A DNA stretch of 64,000 bases from Thermococcus camini. Its GTDB lineage: Archaea; Methanobacteriota_B; Thermococci; Thermococcales; Thermococcaceae. Within the stretch, counting starts at the first letter, position 1. Every line of letters starts with the position of its first letter. The stretch spans positions 1,492,277 through 1,556,276 of the forward strand of contig NZ_LR881183.1 in NCBI RefSeq assembly GCF_904067545.1, read 5' to 3'. Shown in pieces: positions 63,960-64,000 of the stretch. Position numbers and translations under genes: made by a program. The notes beneath the pieces are model-generated. The model searched no databases and had not been told where the DNA came from. It saw only the letters and a program-made list of their open reading frames with translations.

Positions 63960-64000
63960 ATGAAAAATCGCCTTCGCGAACTGAGGGAGAGCAGAGGCCT
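63960..64000 (+). CDS. Start of an HTH regulator (XRE-like), cut by window edge
   Basis: Thirteen codons read MKNRLRELRESRG, the usual beginning of Cro/CI-type HTH proteins (MKNRLRELREERG...TQEELA). It follows the DUF2178 genes at a 4-base gap with AGGATGTGAG upstream. Such a small HTH regulator next to DUF2178 membrane proteins is common, and it is the likely ligand of the twin operators at 62500-62531. Confidence 0.8.
   Translation, partial: MKNRLRELRESRG

Overview
The window is a stretch of a Thermococcus-type genome (order Thermococcales, hyperthermophilic Euryarchaeota). This rests on a form III RuBisCO, a 67-residue archaeal histone, TFB, Gar1, Rnp4, Cgi121, the tungstate transporter WtpABC, the di-myo-inositol-phosphate pathway, an orphan 5S rRNA gene, C/D and H/ACA guide RNAs, TTTATAAA/TTTTTAAA promoters and GGTGAT-type ribosome binding sites. 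The order RuBisCO, histone, phosphodiesterase, TFB, Gar1, inositol kinase matches what I recall of T. kodakarensis TK2290 to TK2285. Coding density is high and most genes are short divergent or convergent operons.

Region by region. 0-9.4 kb: regulators, a frameshifted methyltransferase, a GNAT enzyme, an MFS carrier, a TumE-type toxin pair, NadM, a SAM hydrolase, a lipoprotein with a dead-looking transglutaminase domain, Trm56 and archaetidylinositol-phosphate synthase followed by a C/D guide RNA. 9.4-16.4 kb: ASCH proteins, a pilin with a type IV prepilin peptidase, a tandem H/ACA plus C/D RNA unit, Pcm, 5S rRNA, and a 511-residue protein with Rnp4. 16.4-25 kb: AhcY, TrmO, wtpCBA, an HD phosphohydrolase, a GTPase, a YjbQ protein cut by an amber codon, and a helical-repeat protein. 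25-34.6 kb: tRNA methyltransferase TrmG10, VapBC, CoA-binding and NfeD proteins, a radical SAM protein, glycerate kinase, S17e, an ArsR regulator, thymidine kinase and RuBisCO. 34.6-44.5 kb: histone, TFB/Gar1, inositol kinase, NUDIX, NERD, an ABC-2 exporter and a large lipoprotein.

44.5-49.9 kb is the most unusual part. Two overlapping genes encode a 1009-residue protein that joins a PD-(D/E)XK-like nuclease to an SF2-like helicase, and an 808-residue protein whose last third looks like a divergent PIWI (Argonaute-type) domain. I know of no described system made of exactly these two genes. The arrangement echoes bacterial PIWI-RE loci and suggests nucleic-acid-guided or R-loop-directed defence.

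50-58.5 kb: Dph6, the two enzymes of di-myo-inositol-phosphate synthesis, PyrF, a PUA protein, a RibL-type nucleotidyltransferase, then a minus-strand operon RHH (CdrS-like)-FtsZ-ParA-RHH with a palindromic operator candidate upstream. 58.5-64 kb: Cgi121, an aminotransferase/GDT1/MFS operon, a roughly 300-bp palindromic element abutting a tRNA-Leu gene, and four tandem DUF2178-like membrane proteins followed by an HTH regulator. Two tandem palindromic operators lie at the DUF2178 promoter.

All function calls come from reading the sequence and remembered family motifs. No database search was run.
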